NCBI RefSeq assembly: GCF_001428505.1
Contig: NZ_LMHU01000001.1
Span: 459,055-523,054 of the forward strand
DNA length: 64,000 bases
Reading direction: 5' to 3'
Origin: Terrabacter sp. Root181
GTDB lineage: Bacteria > Actinomycetota > Actinomycetes > Actinomycetales > Dermatophilaceae
A program made the position numbers and the translations under genes. This document shows, piece after piece, positions 33,615-42,117 of this stretch. The notes beneath the pieces were generated by a model. The model had not been told where the DNA came from. It was given only the letters and a program-made list of their open reading frames with translations, and ran no database searches. Within the stretch, counting starts at the first letter, position 1; each line of letters starts with the position of its first letter.

Positions 33615-34545
33615 CGTCGAGGTCCACGACGAGCTTGCCGAGCGTGCCCGCGGCGAAGTCGGCCAGTGCCGTCGGCGTGTCCGTGAGCGAGTAGGCGCGC
33701 TGGATCGTCACCGACGTCAGGCCGCCGGACTGGTTCGCGGCGAGCCGGCCGAGCAGCTCGGGCGTGGGGTTCGCCGCGATCGGGACGAAGACGTCGGGCA
33801 CCTCGGGGAAGCCCTCGGTCGAGAAGACGAGGGTCGACACGAGGGTGCCGCCCTCGCGCAGGGTGGGCACGAGCGCGGCCGCGTCGCCGGCGAGGTGGAT
33901 GGCGACGTCGACGCCCTCGGGGTGCGCGGTGCGCACGGCGGCGGCGACGTCCTGGTCGTAGGCGACGACCTCGGCCGCCCCGAGCCGCCGGACGAGCTGC
34001 TGCTCGGGCTCCGAGGATCCTGTGGCGATAACGTGCGCGCCGGCCTGCGAGGCGAGCTGCACGACCTGGTTGCCGACGCCCCCGGTCGCGCCGGTCACGA
34101 GGACCGTTCGGCCCGGTCCCGGTTCGGCGGCGTCGATGCACGCGATGGCGGCGGCTCCGGCGAGGCCCAGCGCGGCCCCGTGGACGAAGTCGACACCGTC
34201 CGGGAGCGGTGCCACCCCGACCGAGGTCGGCACCGTGACGTACTCGGCGAACGACCCGTCGCCGAGGAAGTCCTTCGTCACCACGCCGAAGACCCGGTCG
34301 CCCGCGGCGTAGCCGTCGACGCCCGGGCCGACCGCGTCGACGGTGCCCGCGAAGTCCTTGCCGAGGACGAGGGGGAAGCGGTGCTCGAAGTACCCCGTGA
34401 AGAAGCCGTGCACCTCGCCGAGGTCGAAGCCGTTGACCGCGGCCGCCCTGACCCGCACCCTCACCTCGCCCTCGCCGGGCTCGGGGACCTCGATCTCCTC
34501 GACGGTCGGGGTGGCGTGGAACTCGTTGAGGACGATGGCGCGCAT
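33589..34545 (-). CDS. MDR-family NADP-dependent alcohol dehydrogenase/quinone oxidoreductase
   Basis: A 318-residue zinc-free medium-chain dehydrogenase. 'MRAIVLNEFHATPTVEEIEV' and 'GKDFAGTVDAVGPGVDGYAA' form the catalytic GroES-like domain, and 'VLVTGATGGVGNQVVQLASQ' near residue 145 is the NADPH-binding Rossmann loop. The zinc-binding Cys and His of alcohol dehydrogenases are absent, so quinone or enone reduction is more likely. Single gene, ten bases upstream of the next operon on the same strand. Confidence 0.85.
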   Translation of the reverse strand: MRAIVLNEFHATPTVEEIEVPEPGEGEVRVRVRAAAVNGFDLGEVHGFFTGYFEHRFPLVLGKDFAGTVDAVGPGVDGYAAGDRVFGVVTKDFLGDGSFAEYVTVPTSVGVAPLPDGVDFVHGAALGLAGAAAIACIDAAEPGPGRTVLVTGATGGVGNQVVQLASQAGAHVIATGSSEPEQQLVRRLGAAEVVAYDQDVAAAVRTAHPEGVDVAIHLAGDAAALVPTLREGGTLVSTLVFSTEGFPEVPDVFVPIAANPTPELLGRLAANQSGGLTSVTIQRAYSLTDTPTALADFAAGTLGKLVVDLDGDGVPDGP

Positions 34546-34600
34546 GGCGGGCTCCCGGCGGACGCGGCGGCGGTGGAGGTGCGGCCCGGCCGGGCATCCC

Positions 34601-34618
34601 CGAGTCTTTCCCGACTCG
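34601..34618. terminator. Small hairpin downstream of the DUF2237 gene
   Basis: CGAGTC-TTTCCC-GACTCG, six-base perfect stem, lies between the dehydrogenase and DUF2237 genes. It could end the DUF2237 transcript. Weak support. Confidence 0.35.
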
Positions 34619-34677
34619 AGCCACCTCGACGCTACGCCGGGCCCGCACCGGTGTTCACGGATCGGTGGAACCAGCCG

Positions 34678-35073
34678 TCAGAGCAGCGAGCTCGGGTCGT
34701 CGGGGACGTCGGCGGCATACGACTGGAGCAGCTGCAGCGGCACGACCTCGAGCGCCCGCGCGTGCGTGGCGGCGAGGAAGACCGGCGCGGCGGCGCCGTC
34801 CTGGTGGGCCTCGAGCCACCGGCTCGCGACGACGCACCACCGGTCGCCCGGCGTCAGGCCCGGGAAGCGCCACTCCGGACGTGGTGTCACGAGGTCGTTG
34901 CCGACGCTGCGCTGGTGCTCGAGGAACTCGGCCGTCACGACGACGCAGACGGTGTGGCTCCCCCGGTCCTCCGGTCCCGTCGTGCAGTAGCCGTCGCGGT
35001 AGAAGCCGGTCACCGGGTCGGTGCCACAGGCCTCGAGCTCGCCGCCGAGCACGTTCCGTTCCCGCGCTGCCAT
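34678..35073 (-). CDS. DUF2237 family protein
   Basis: A 131-residue protein that matches the DUF2237 family across its length: 'NVLGGELEACGTDPVTGFYR', 'SHTVCVVVTAEFLEHQRSVG', 'FPGLTPGDRWCVVASRWLEA'. Conserved Cys at 16, 30 and about 43 and the final Trp-Cys suggest a structural or metal role. Members are soluble and uncharacterised. It diverges from the gene at 35115. Confidence 0.88.
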   Translation of the reverse strand: MAARERNVLGGELEACGTDPVTGFYRDGYCTTGPEDRGSHTVCVVVTAEFLEHQRSVGNDLVTPRPEWRFPGLTPGDRWCVVASRWLEAHQDGAAAPVFLAATHARALEVVPLQLLQSYAADVPDDPSSLL

Positions 35074-35102
35074 GACCCAAACCTAGTGGCGGAGCTGCTC
35101 GC

Positions 35103-35108
35103 TAGGCT
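35103..35108 (+). promoter_or_regulatory. Candidate leaderless -10 element
   Basis: TAGGCT lies six bases before the ATG at 35115; no ribosome-binding site is present. No clear -35 is seen. Confidence 0.4.
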
Positions 35109-35114
35109 GGGTCC

Positions 35115-35561
35115 ATGCTGGGGATGAAGGAGTACGAGCAGGACTACATCGACGCCTGCCGGTCGCGGGTCGAGTCGCAGGTCGTGATGTTCCACGAGGT
35201 GGCGCAGGCGGCGCGCGACCACGGCGACGCCGACGTCTCCCACCTCGAGGGGGCCCTGGAGTCGCTGGAGTACGAGTACTTCAACAACATGCTCCTCGTC
35301 CTCGACGGCTACTTCGTCCACCGCCTGCGCGGCGTCGAGGGCAAGGACGGCAACGCGCTCAACGAGGTGCGGGTGCTCGCGCGCTCGCTCATGGAGAACG
35401 GCGGCACGGTCATGGCCGACCCGCAGATCCCGCTCGACCCGGCCCACAGCGTCCTGGGCCTCGAGGTCGGTGCTCCCATCACCCTGACGCTCCAGCAGTA
35501 CCGTCGGATCTCCGACGCATTCCTCCGTGAGATCGAGAGCAAGTTCTCGCGCAACGAGTAG
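35115..35561 (+). CDS. Conserved hypothetical protein
   Basis: A 148-residue, acidic, helical protein without signal peptide or membrane segment ('EYEQDYIDACRSRVESQVVM', 'ALESLEYEYFNNMLLVLDGY'). The C-terminal third, 'LTLQQYRRISDAFLREIESK', is a further amphipathic helix. I do not recognise the family. The ATG at 35115 fits a leaderless start; ATG at 35124 is an alternative. It is separated by 56 bases from the acylase gene downstream. Confidence 0.72.
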   Translation: MLGMKEYEQDYIDACRSRVESQVVMFHEVAQAARDHGDADVSHLEGALESLEYEYFNNMLLVLDGYFVHRLRGVEGKDGNALNEVRVLARSLMENGGTVMADPQIPLDPAHSVLGLEVGAPITLTLQQYRRISDAFLREIESKFSRNE

Positions 35562-35617
35562 CCGGGCACCCGTCCTCACGCCCATCCGAGAAGCCCTGAG
35601 GTCAAAGGAGATCCGCA

Positions 35618-37786
35618 GTGCCCCGCGCCCCGATGCCCGCTGAGGTGCGGCGCGACGCCGTCGGTGTCCCGCACCTGCGCGCCGGTGACGTCATGGAGCT
35701 GGCCCGTCTCCAGGGGCGCATCGCGGCCCTCGACCGGGGGTGGCAGATCGAGCACCACCGCTGGCGGATGGAGGGGCGCACGGCCGAGTACGTCGGTGCC
35801 GACGGGCTGCACTGGGACCGGTTCGCCCGGCAGGTGCTGCTCGAGCCGACGGTGCGGCGCTGCTTCGAGCGCCTCGACCGGGAGACGCGGACGTGGCTGT
35901 CGGCCTACGTCGACGGCGTCAACGACACGCTCGCCCAGGGGCTCGCGGGCACGCCCGAGGTCGCGCTGCTCGGGCTCCAGTCGTATGCCGCCGCGCCGCG
36001 TCCGTGGGAGCCGTGGACGCCGCTCGGCATCTTCTGGGGGATCCACCTGCTCTTCGGGACCTTCCCGGCGAAGCTGTTCAACGCGCACGTCGCCGACCGT
36101 CTCGGCGCCGATGCCCTCGCGATGTTCCACGCCGAGGGCGTCGAGCGGGCGGAGGCCTCGGGGAGCAACGCCTGGGTCGTCGGCGGGGACCGCACGGCGA
36201 GCGGGCTGCCGCTCATCGCGGGCGACCCGCACCGCACGATCGAGCTGCCCGGCTGCTACCAGCAGGTGGGCCTGGCCTGCCCCGAGTTCGACGTCGTCGG
36301 CTTCACCTTCCCGGGGGTGCCCGGCGTGCAGCACTTCGCCCACACGGGCACCGTCGCATGGGGCATCACGAACGCGATGGCCGACTACCAGGACCTGACA
36401 CTCGAGTCGCTCGGTCACGTCGGTCACGGGCCGGACGGGTCGCCGTTGCTCAAGGCGCGTGGCATCGACGGCTGGGAGCCGGTGCTTTCCACCACCGAGA
36501 CGCTGCGCGTGCGCGGAAAGGCCGACGTGACCGTGCCCGTCGTCGTCACCTCGCGTGGCCCGATCGTCACGGGTCTGGAGGCGGAGATCGAGCGGCTCGT
36601 CGCGGAGGCCGAGGCGCCCCCGCAGTGGACCGACGAGAGCGTGCAGCCGCGCCGGGCGCACCCGGCCGCCCACAGCCTGCGCACACCGACCCACGTCGAG
36701 GAGGACCTCGGCTTCGGCGCCCTCCTGCCGCTGCTGCGTGCGCGGACGGTGGCCGACGTCGAGGAGGCGTTGTCGCGGTGGGTCGAGCCGGTCAACAGCG
36801 CGCTCGTCGCCGACGACACCGGTCGCATCCGTCATCTCGTCGTCGGTCGCGTGCCCGAGCGCGACGCGGTCGGCGCCGTGCTGCCGGTGCCGGCCTGGGA
36901 CCCGAGACACGTGTGGCACGGCTACCGGCGCGGCCCCGCCCGCGACGTCGCCGACGTGATGGTCAGCGCCAACGACCGGGCCAGCGGTGGCGGGCTCGGG
37001 GTGGAGTACGCGACGCCGTTCCGGGCCGGCCGCATCCGGGCGCTCCTCGAGACGGGCGAGGGCGTGACCGTCGACGACTGCGCGGCGATCCACGTCGACA
37101 CGCTCAACGGTCAGGCCGACCTCATGCGCGAGCTCGTCGGGGCCGCTGACGTCACCGGGGCTGCCGCCGACGTCCGGTCCGAGCTGCTCGGCTGGAACGG
37201 CCACAGCGACGCGGGCAGCCGCGGCGCCGCGCTCTTCGCCGCCTGGCGCACCGCGCTCGTGCGGTGGTTCTCCGAGCACCCGACCCTCGCGGCCCTGCAC
37301 GAGCCGAGCGGTCACTCACGCATCTTCGCGGCGTGGACCGACGTCGTCACCCAGATCGGGGTCGGCTGGCACTCGATGGCGCACCTCGGCCCGCACTACG
37401 GCATCGAGGTCACCGAGGGCGTACGCGTGGCGCTCGAACGCGTTGCCGCACAGGGCGACTCGTCCACGACGTGGGGTGAGCGGCACTGGCTCGACCCCGT
37501 CCACGCGCTCGACGTGACCGGGCGTGCGCCGGGAGTCCCCCGTGACCCGGTCGGGGGCGACAAGGGCTGCGTCCTCGCGGCGGCGAGCGCGCCCGGTGTG
37601 ACCGACCACTGCTACGGCGGCCCGGTGGCCCGATACGTCTGGGACCTCGCCGACCGTGGTGCGAGCCGGTGGGTCGTGCCGTTCGGGGCGAGCGGTGACG
37701 CGCGCGACCCGCACTTCGCCGACCAGACGGCGGCGTGGCTCGTCGGCGACCTGCACCCGGTTCAGCCGGCGGCGGGCACGAGGTAG
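35618..37786 (+). CDS. Penicillin-acylase family (Ntn) amidohydrolase
   Basis: A 722-residue protein with AAGGAGAT ahead of a GTG. 'VRRDAVGVPHLRAGDVMELA' is the usual opening of the alpha chain. 'ASGSNAWVVGGDRTASGLPL' near residues 181-200 contains Ser183, which in the family becomes the catalytic N-terminal residue of the beta chain after self-cleavage. 'ITNAMADYQDL' holds the oxyanion Asn region. No signal peptide is visible, unlike many periplasmic or secreted members. Substrates may be penicillins, acyl-homoserine lactones or other N-acyl compounds. Confidence 0.88.
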   Translation: MPRAPMPAEVRRDAVGVPHLRAGDVMELARLQGRIAALDRGWQIEHHRWRMEGRTAEYVGADGLHWDRFARQVLLEPTVRRCFERLDRETRTWLSAYVDGVNDTLAQGLAGTPEVALLGLQSYAAAPRPWEPWTPLGIFWGIHLLFGTFPAKLFNAHVADRLGADALAMFHAEGVERAEASGSNAWVVGGDRTASGLPLIAGDPHRTIELPGCYQQVGLACPEFDVVGFTFPGVPGVQHFAHTGTVAWGITNAMADYQDLTLESLGHVGHGPDGSPLLKARGIDGWEPVLSTTETLRVRGKADVTVPVVVTSRGPIVTGLEAEIERLVAEAEAPPQWTDESVQPRRAHPAAHSLRTPTHVEEDLGFGALLPLLRARTVADVEEALSRWVEPVNSALVADDTGRIRHLVVGRVPERDAVGAVLPVPAWDPRHVWHGYRRGPARDVADVMVSANDRASGGGLGVEYATPFRAGRIRALLETGEGVTVDDCAAIHVDTLNGQADLMRELVGAADVTGAAADVRSELLGWNGHSDAGSRGAALFAAWRTALVRWFSEHPTLAALHEPSGHSRIFAAWTDVVTQIGVGWHSMAHLGPHYGIEVTEGVRVALERVAAQGDSSTTWGERHWLDPVHALDVTGRAPGVPRDPVGGDKGCVLAAASAPGVTDHCYGGPVARYVWDLADRGASRWVVPFGASGDARDPHFADQTAAWLVGDLHPVQPAAGTR

Positions 37787-38100
37787 CCCTCGGCATCGAG
37801 GGTCACCGCCATCGGGTCGCCGATCCAGAGCGATCCGTCGACGACGAGGCTGCGGAGCACCTCGAGCTGGCCGAAGCCGGCGCCCGGTGCGCACCGTGGC
37901 TCACCGACCTGCCACGACGAGAGGTCGCCGTCGGGGTCGTGCAGCACGAGGGGGTCGCGCCACGTCTCGCTGCCGCCCTCGAGGTCGGGTCCCTCGGTGG
38001 GACCGGGGTGCGAGGCGAGCGTCTTGTAGTGGTGCGCGTCGATGCGCAGGGCGGGCTGGTCCGAGGTGCGCGTCCAGTGGAGGGTAAAAGAGAACTTTGC
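37762..38100 (-). pseudogene. 5'-truncated gene remnant (unrecognised protein)
   Basis: From the codons for 'TLHWTRTSDQPALRIDAHHY' to the stop at 37762 the minus strand shows normal GC-rich codon use ('RSLVVDGSLWIGDPMAVTLD', 'GYLVPAAG'). Upstream the frame enters AT-rich DNA with codons such as GTA, AAT, AGT and AAA and no ATG, GTG or TTG until 38223, which lies beyond the start of the opposite-strand gene. The most likely reading is a gene that lost its 5' part to an insertion or rearrangement. It overlaps the 3' end of the acylase gene by 25 bases. Confidence 0.5.
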
Positions 38101-38215
38101 CCGTCTTTTACTATTTACGGTACAAAACGAGACTTTGGGACGTACTGTTCTCGCGAAATGGCACCCTCCAAGCGGCGGTGCCCCGCATATCGCAGGAGTA
38201 GGGAGTCCGGTGACC
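38082..38215. promoter_or_regulatory. AT-rich leader region with inverted repeats
   Basis: Locally AT-rich against its surroundings. It holds GTAAAAGA-N12-TCTTTTAC (about 38084-38111), a TACTGT that could serve as a -10 element (about 38142), CGAGA/TCTCG arms, and GGCACC-N11-GGTGCC at 38160-38182. AGGAG near 38193 precedes the gene at 38216. The hairpin nearest the start might act as a leader structure. Confidence 0.5.
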
Positions 38216-39445
38216 ATGAGCATGACGCCGACGCACGGCGACCCGGAGCGCTGGCTGCCCGACCCGTCCTGGCCCGTGCCGCCCCGCGGATGGCAGCTCT
38301 GGGCGGCCGCCGGCTCGGTCGCCCGTGCGGAGCGACCGGACGATGTCGGCGTCGGACACCTTCAGGACGGGTCGGAGCCCCACGCGGGGCCCCGGATCGA
38401 CCACACTGGCGACGTGAAGTCCGAAATGCCCTGTTCGGCAGCTCTCGAGAACGCCTCGTTCACGTTGCCGACCCGGCCGAGCGCCATGGTGGACGACGGG
38501 CGGGTCGACCTGCTCGCCGACCGTCCAGCGCGCCGGATCCCGGAGGGGGCCCTCGCGGGCTTCGCCGTCCTCGGTGTGCTCGTCCTCTTCAGCTGCCTCG
38601 TCGGCGGGCTGACCGGCGGCCTCATCGTCATCGGGGTGTCCACCCTCCTGGCCGCGAGCGCCGCCCTCGTGCGCGGCCACCTCTCGCTCTCGCAGGTCGG
38701 TGGTCAGCGCGGAGCCGGGCTGCTCCTCGGCGCGGCCGTCACGGCCCTCATCGTCGGCTCGGTCGCCACGCACGACCGCCGCCCGGGCGTGGAGGTGCTT
38801 CCGAGCGCGCCGGTCCCGGTCAGCTCCGAGCACGTCACCGACACCAGCACGGCGTATGCCGCCGTCCCCCCGTCCCATGCGGCCGCCTCGGTCACGCCGC
38901 CGGTCGCGGCCACGACGGCGCCAGGGCCGGTCCGGACCCCGGCCGCGAGCGCTCCTGACGAGCCGGTGGTTCCCGTCGTCGACGCGACGCCCGCGGCCGC
39001 CCCTCGTGCCGACACCGCCGTGGCGGCGTCGGGCTCGACGGCCGGTGGCCAGGCCCTCACCCTCTCGCCCGACGCCTTGAGCCCCGCCGCCGCCCCCACC
39101 GGGGTCGCGGACCCGACGGCGTCCAAGAGCGCCAAGGGCGGCAAGAGCGGCAAGAGCGGCAAGGACCCGAGGACCTCCACGACCTCGAAGGACTCCAAGG
39201 GCACCAAGACCTCCAAGGGGTCGAAGACGTCGAAGGCCTCCAAGGGATCGACGACGTCGAGCGATCCGAGGCCCGCGTTGTCCGATGCCGGCATCGGCGG
39301 CTCCGGGGCGGCCAGCACGTCGATGACCGGCTTCTCCGTGACTCCGGGGGCGCGTGCCGACAAGTCCGGACGCCAGGGCGGCCCGACCGTCGTCGAGCTC
39401 GCACCGGCCTCGGCGTCGGCGTCCGCGACGTCGGCACGCCCCTGA
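38216..39445 (+). CDS. Membrane protein with DUF2510-like N-terminus and Lys/Ser/Thr-rich tail
   Basis: A 409-residue protein of unknown role. The N-terminal 'WLPDPSWPVPPRGWQLW' resembles the DUF2510 motif often found ahead of actinobacterial membrane segments. Two or three hydrophobic segments lie near residues 115-185 ('ALAGFAVLGVLVLFSCLVGG', 'GLLLGAAVTALIVGSVAT'). The rest is Ala/Pro/Thr-rich with a low-complexity stretch of KS, GK and SK units ('SAKGGKSGKSGK', 'TKTSKGSKTSKASKGS'). ATG at 38216 is used; GTG at 38210 is an alternative. Confidence 0.72.
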   Translation: MSMTPTHGDPERWLPDPSWPVPPRGWQLWAAAGSVARAERPDDVGVGHLQDGSEPHAGPRIDHTGDVKSEMPCSAALENASFTLPTRPSAMVDDGRVDLLADRPARRIPEGALAGFAVLGVLVLFSCLVGGLTGGLIVIGVSTLLAASAALVRGHLSLSQVGGQRGAGLLLGAAVTALIVGSVATHDRRPGVEVLPSAPVPVSSEHVTDTSTAYAAVPPSHAAASVTPPVAATTAPGPVRTPAASAPDEPVVPVVDATPAAAPRADTAVAASGSTAGGQALTLSPDALSPAAAPTGVADPTASKSAKGGKSGKSGKDPRTSTTSKDSKGTKTSKGSKTSKASKGSTTSSDPRPALSDAGIGGSGAASTSMTGFSVTPGARADKSGRQGGPTVVELAPASASASATSARP

Positions 39446-39563
39446 ACGAAACCTGTCGGACTCTGCCCCCGGGGGTATGGGCCCGCGCCACGGGCACCGC
39501 GCCCCTGTCGAGGTGCTCTCGGGTGGCGCGGACGTGTGCCACAGTGACCTCGTGGGGAATTCA

Positions 39564-39989
39564 ATGACCCGGGCCACGATCATCTGGTTCGTCGGCGCCG
39601 CGGTCGTGGGGGCGGTCGCCGGCGGCCTGCACCTCCTCCGTTCCGAGATCGGCGGTGCCCACACCGGACTGCCGCTCGCGGTGTCGGCATTCGCGCTGAC
39701 GGCCGTCGCGGCCGCCATGCTCTTCCACGGCGTCATGCTCGCGGCGCGCGAGCAGGACGCCGCGGCCGGGCCCGCGCCCCGGCTCGCGGCCGGGCCTGCC
39801 GACGTGCCGGCCGAGTCACGCGACGGCTTCGACGAGCCGTTCGGCGACCCGGCGCGGCACCGCGACGGCGACCTGGACGACGCGCAGTCGTCGTCCGACG
39901 GCCCGGCGGTCTACACCTTCCGCGGCGGCAAGCCCGTGGGTGACCGATCGCCCCGTCCCGACCGGCGCGACCGCTCCTCCCGGAGCTGA
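39564..39989 (+). CDS. Small membrane protein, hypothetical
   Basis: A 141-residue protein with two hydrophobic segments in its first 60 residues ('TIIWFVGAAVVGAVAGGLHL' and 'ALTAVAAAMLFHGVMLAARE') and a charged, Pro/Asp/Arg-rich tail. It is preceded by an intergenic region containing CCCCCGGGGG. No family is recognised. It lies 39 bases before the Pol IV gene and could share its transcript. Confidence 0.65.
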   Translation: MTRATIIWFVGAAVVGAVAGGLHLLRSEIGGAHTGLPLAVSAFALTAVAAAMLFHGVMLAAREQDAAAGPAPRLAAGPADVPAESRDGFDEPFGDPARHRDGDLDDAQSSSDGPAVYTFRGGKPVGDRSPRPDRRDRSSRS

Positions 39990-40028
39990 CGCGCCGACAC
40001 CGTCACACCCGCCGGGCACAATGGCGGG

Positions 40029-41111
40029 ATGAGCGCGGGCCCGCCCCACTGGGTGCTGCACGTCGACCTCGACCAGTTCATCGCGGCGGTCGAGGTGCTG
40101 CGCCGACCCGAGCTGGCCGGCCGGCCGGTCATCGTGGGTGGTCGAGGTGACCCCACCGAGCGGGCCGTCGTGTCCACCGCGAGCTACGAGGCCCGTGAGT
40201 TCGGAGTCGGGTCCGGCATGCCGCTCCGTCTCGCCGCGCGCAAGGTGCCCGACGCGGTGATCCTGCCCGTCGACGCCCCGGCCTACACCGAGGCGTCCGA
40301 GCACGTGATGGACGCGCTGCGCGGCCTCGGCGTCGTCGTCGAGGTGCTCGGGTGGGACGAGGCTTTCCTCGGGGTAGAGACCGACGACCCGGAGGGTTTC
40401 GCCGAGCGGGCGCGTGCCGCCGTGCTCGACGCGACGGCGCTCCACTGCTCGGTCGGCATCGGTGACAACAAGGTCAGGGCCAAGATCGCGACCGGTTTCG
40501 GCAAGCCCCGCGGCGTCTTCCGGCTGACCCGCGAGACGTGGTTCGAGGTCATGGGCGACCGACCCACGATCGACCTGTGGGGCGTCGGGTCCAAGGTGTC
40601 CAAGCGCCTGTCCGGTCACGGCATCCACACCGTGCGCGAGCTGGCCGATGCCGACGAGGCCGTCCTCGTCGGCGAGTTCGGTCCGCGCATGGGCGTCTGG
40701 TACTCCCAGCTCGGGCGCGGCATCGGCTCGGCGGTCGTCGACGACTCGCCGTGGATCGCGCGCGGGCACAGCCGCGAGACCACCTACCAGCGCAACCTCA
40801 CGACGCCCGACGAGGTGCGCGCTGCGGTCCGCGAGCTCGCCTCGCAGGTCTTCGACGACACGGTCAAGGAGGGGCGTCAGGTCTTCCGGGTGACCCTCAA
40901 GGTGCGCTACGCCCCGTTCTTCACCTCGACGAAGGCCCGCAAGCTCGCGGCGCCGACGAGCGAGCGCGGCGACGTCGTCGAGGCGGCCGTGGCCCTCGCG
41001 GAGTCGCTCGACGCGGAGCGGGAGGTGCGGCTGCTCGGCGTCCGCGCCGAGATGGTCATGCCCGACGAGGGCGACCCGGTCGAGCGCACACCGGTGCGCG
41101 GCAGGCTCTGA
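40029..41111 (+). CDS. dinB: DNA polymerase IV (Y-family)
   Basis: A 360-residue Y-family translesion polymerase. Catalytic acids are Asp13 in 'LHVDLDQFIAAVE' and Asp110/Glu111 in 'LGWDEAFLGVE', where most Pol IV read SxDEA. 'CSVGIGDNKVRAKIATGFGK' is the fingers/palm motif and 'IDLWGVGSKVSKRLSGHGI' the thumb helix-hairpin-helix. The protein ends 'VERTPVRGRL' with no obvious sliding-clamp-binding tail. Slightly short for the family. Role: lesion bypass and stress mutagenesis. Confidence 0.9.
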   Translation: MSAGPPHWVLHVDLDQFIAAVEVLRRPELAGRPVIVGGRGDPTERAVVSTASYEAREFGVGSGMPLRLAARKVPDAVILPVDAPAYTEASEHVMDALRGLGVVVEVLGWDEAFLGVETDDPEGFAERARAAVLDATALHCSVGIGDNKVRAKIATGFGKPRGVFRLTRETWFEVMGDRPTIDLWGVGSKVSKRLSGHGIHTVRELADADEAVLVGEFGPRMGVWYSQLGRGIGSAVVDDSPWIARGHSRETTYQRNLTTPDEVRAAVRELASQVFDDTVKEGRQVFRVTLKVRYAPFFTSTKARKLAAPTSERGDVVEAAVALAESLDAEREVRLLGVRAEMVMPDEGDPVERTPVRGRL

Positions 41112-41138
41112 GTGTCCGTCGCTCTCATCTTCATCGCC

Positions 41139-41144
41139 TACGGT
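41139..41144 (+). promoter_or_regulatory. Candidate leaderless -10 element
   Basis: TACGGT lies seven bases before the ATG at 41152 with no ribosome-binding site. The -35 region is not clear. Confidence 0.4.
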
Positions 41145-41151
41145 CGTCCGC

Positions 41152-41973
41152 ATGCCTTCTCGAGATGACGGTGCTGTGGACGTGCGGCGACGGTTCGGCG
41201 GCGAGCCGGCCACCGGCGTCCTGTCGACGGTCGCGGTCGTCGTGGTCGTCGTCGCACTGCTCTTCGTCGTGCGCGACGCCGCCTACCGTGCGACGGCATC
41301 CGGTGCGGTGGCCCTGCCGTCGGTCGTCGGTGACGCGTTCGAGGTGGTCGGTGAGCTCGGGCTCGTCGTCCTGGCCGGCGTCGCCGTCGTGCTCATCTGG
41401 CGGGCGCGCTCCCAGGGCCTGGAGCACCTCTCCGTGGCGGTCGCGGCTGCGGTCTCCGTCGTCGTGGCCTACGTCCTGAGCGAGGTCGTCAAGGGGTTCG
41501 TACGAGAGGAGCGGCCGTGTCGCACGCTCTCCGTACGGACGGTCGCCTCGTGCCCGGCCGCGGGCGACTGGTCGTGGCCCAGCAACCACGCGACCATCGC
41601 CGGCGCCCTCGCCACCGCCGTGGTCGTCATGGCACCGGTGTGGTGGCGGCTCGTCGTCCCGCTCACCCTCGCAATCGGGGCCTCGCGCGTGCTCACCGGC
41701 GCGCACTACTGGCACGACGTCGTCGCCGGCCTCGCGGTCGGCGTGGTCGTCGTCTGGTTCGGCACGTGGGCGCTGGCGCCGGTGGCTCACCGCCTGCTCA
41801 GGCGGTCGGTGGCGTCCGGCCCGCCGGCGTGGCGTCGCCTCGTCGGGCAGCGGTACGTCCCGAGGTATGCCGCGACGGATCGTCCGGACGGCGACGCGGA
41901 CGGTGACCCGGACGCTGACCTTGGCGATGACGCGGGCGATGACGCGGACCGAGAGCGGCCCCGGACCGACTGA
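41152..41973 (+). CDS. PAP2 family phosphatase
   Basis: A 273-residue membrane phosphatase with about five hydrophobic segments. All three PAP2 motifs are present: 'VVKGFVREERPC' (KxxxxxxRP), 'WSWPSNHATIAGAL' (PSGH-like, with Asn) and 'ASRVLTGAHYWHDVVAG' (SRxxxxxHxxxD). It probably dephosphorylates a lipid phosphate such as phosphatidate, undecaprenyl pyrophosphate or a diacylglycerol pyrophosphate. The C-terminal 40 residues are rich in Asp and Arg. A hairpin terminator follows the stop directly. Confidence 0.88.
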   Translation: MPSRDDGAVDVRRRFGGEPATGVLSTVAVVVVVVALLFVVRDAAYRATASGAVALPSVVGDAFEVVGELGLVVLAGVAVVLIWRARSQGLEHLSVAVAAAVSVVVAYVLSEVVKGFVREERPCRTLSVRTVASCPAAGDWSWPSNHATIAGALATAVVVMAPVWWRLVVPLTLAIGASRVLTGAHYWHDVVAGLAVGVVVVWFGTWALAPVAHRLLRRSVASGPPAWRRLVGQRYVPRYAATDRPDGDADGDPDADLGDDAGDDADRERPRTD

Positions 41974-42022
41974 CCCCGGGTCAGACCCGGGGCGGGCTGG
42001 GCGCGGCGTGAGCCACCGCGCC
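41974..42022 (+). terminator. Double hairpin terminator after the PAP2 gene
   Basis: CCCCGGGT-CAG-ACCCGGGG at 41974-41992, directly after the stop codon, and GGCGCGG-N9-CCGCGCC at 42000-42022. No T-tract follows, as is common in actinobacteria. Confidence 0.6.
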
Positions 42023-42029
42023 GGCCCGA

Positions 42030-42117
42030 GGGTGCACGGTGCAGGAACTCGACGAGCGGTGCCAGCTCGGGCAGCTCGCCGGCGCTCTGGAGCGACTCCT
42101 CGAGCACCTCGGCGTGC
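42030..42117 (-). pseudogene. Fragment of an unidentified minus-strand gene
   Basis: About 28 codons of normal GC-rich usage read on the minus strand ('AEVLEESLQSAGELPELAPL', then 'VEFLHRAPSGR'). The stretch is fused on its other side to the plus-strand MFS remnant at about 42118. There is no start or matching remainder. It appears to be debris from a deletion. Confidence 0.45.

Noticed and set aside
38042-38215. Longer start of the 38216 membrane protein
   Set aside because: It would translate the AT-rich region and an antisense segment; the ribosome-binding region lies near 38193-38206.
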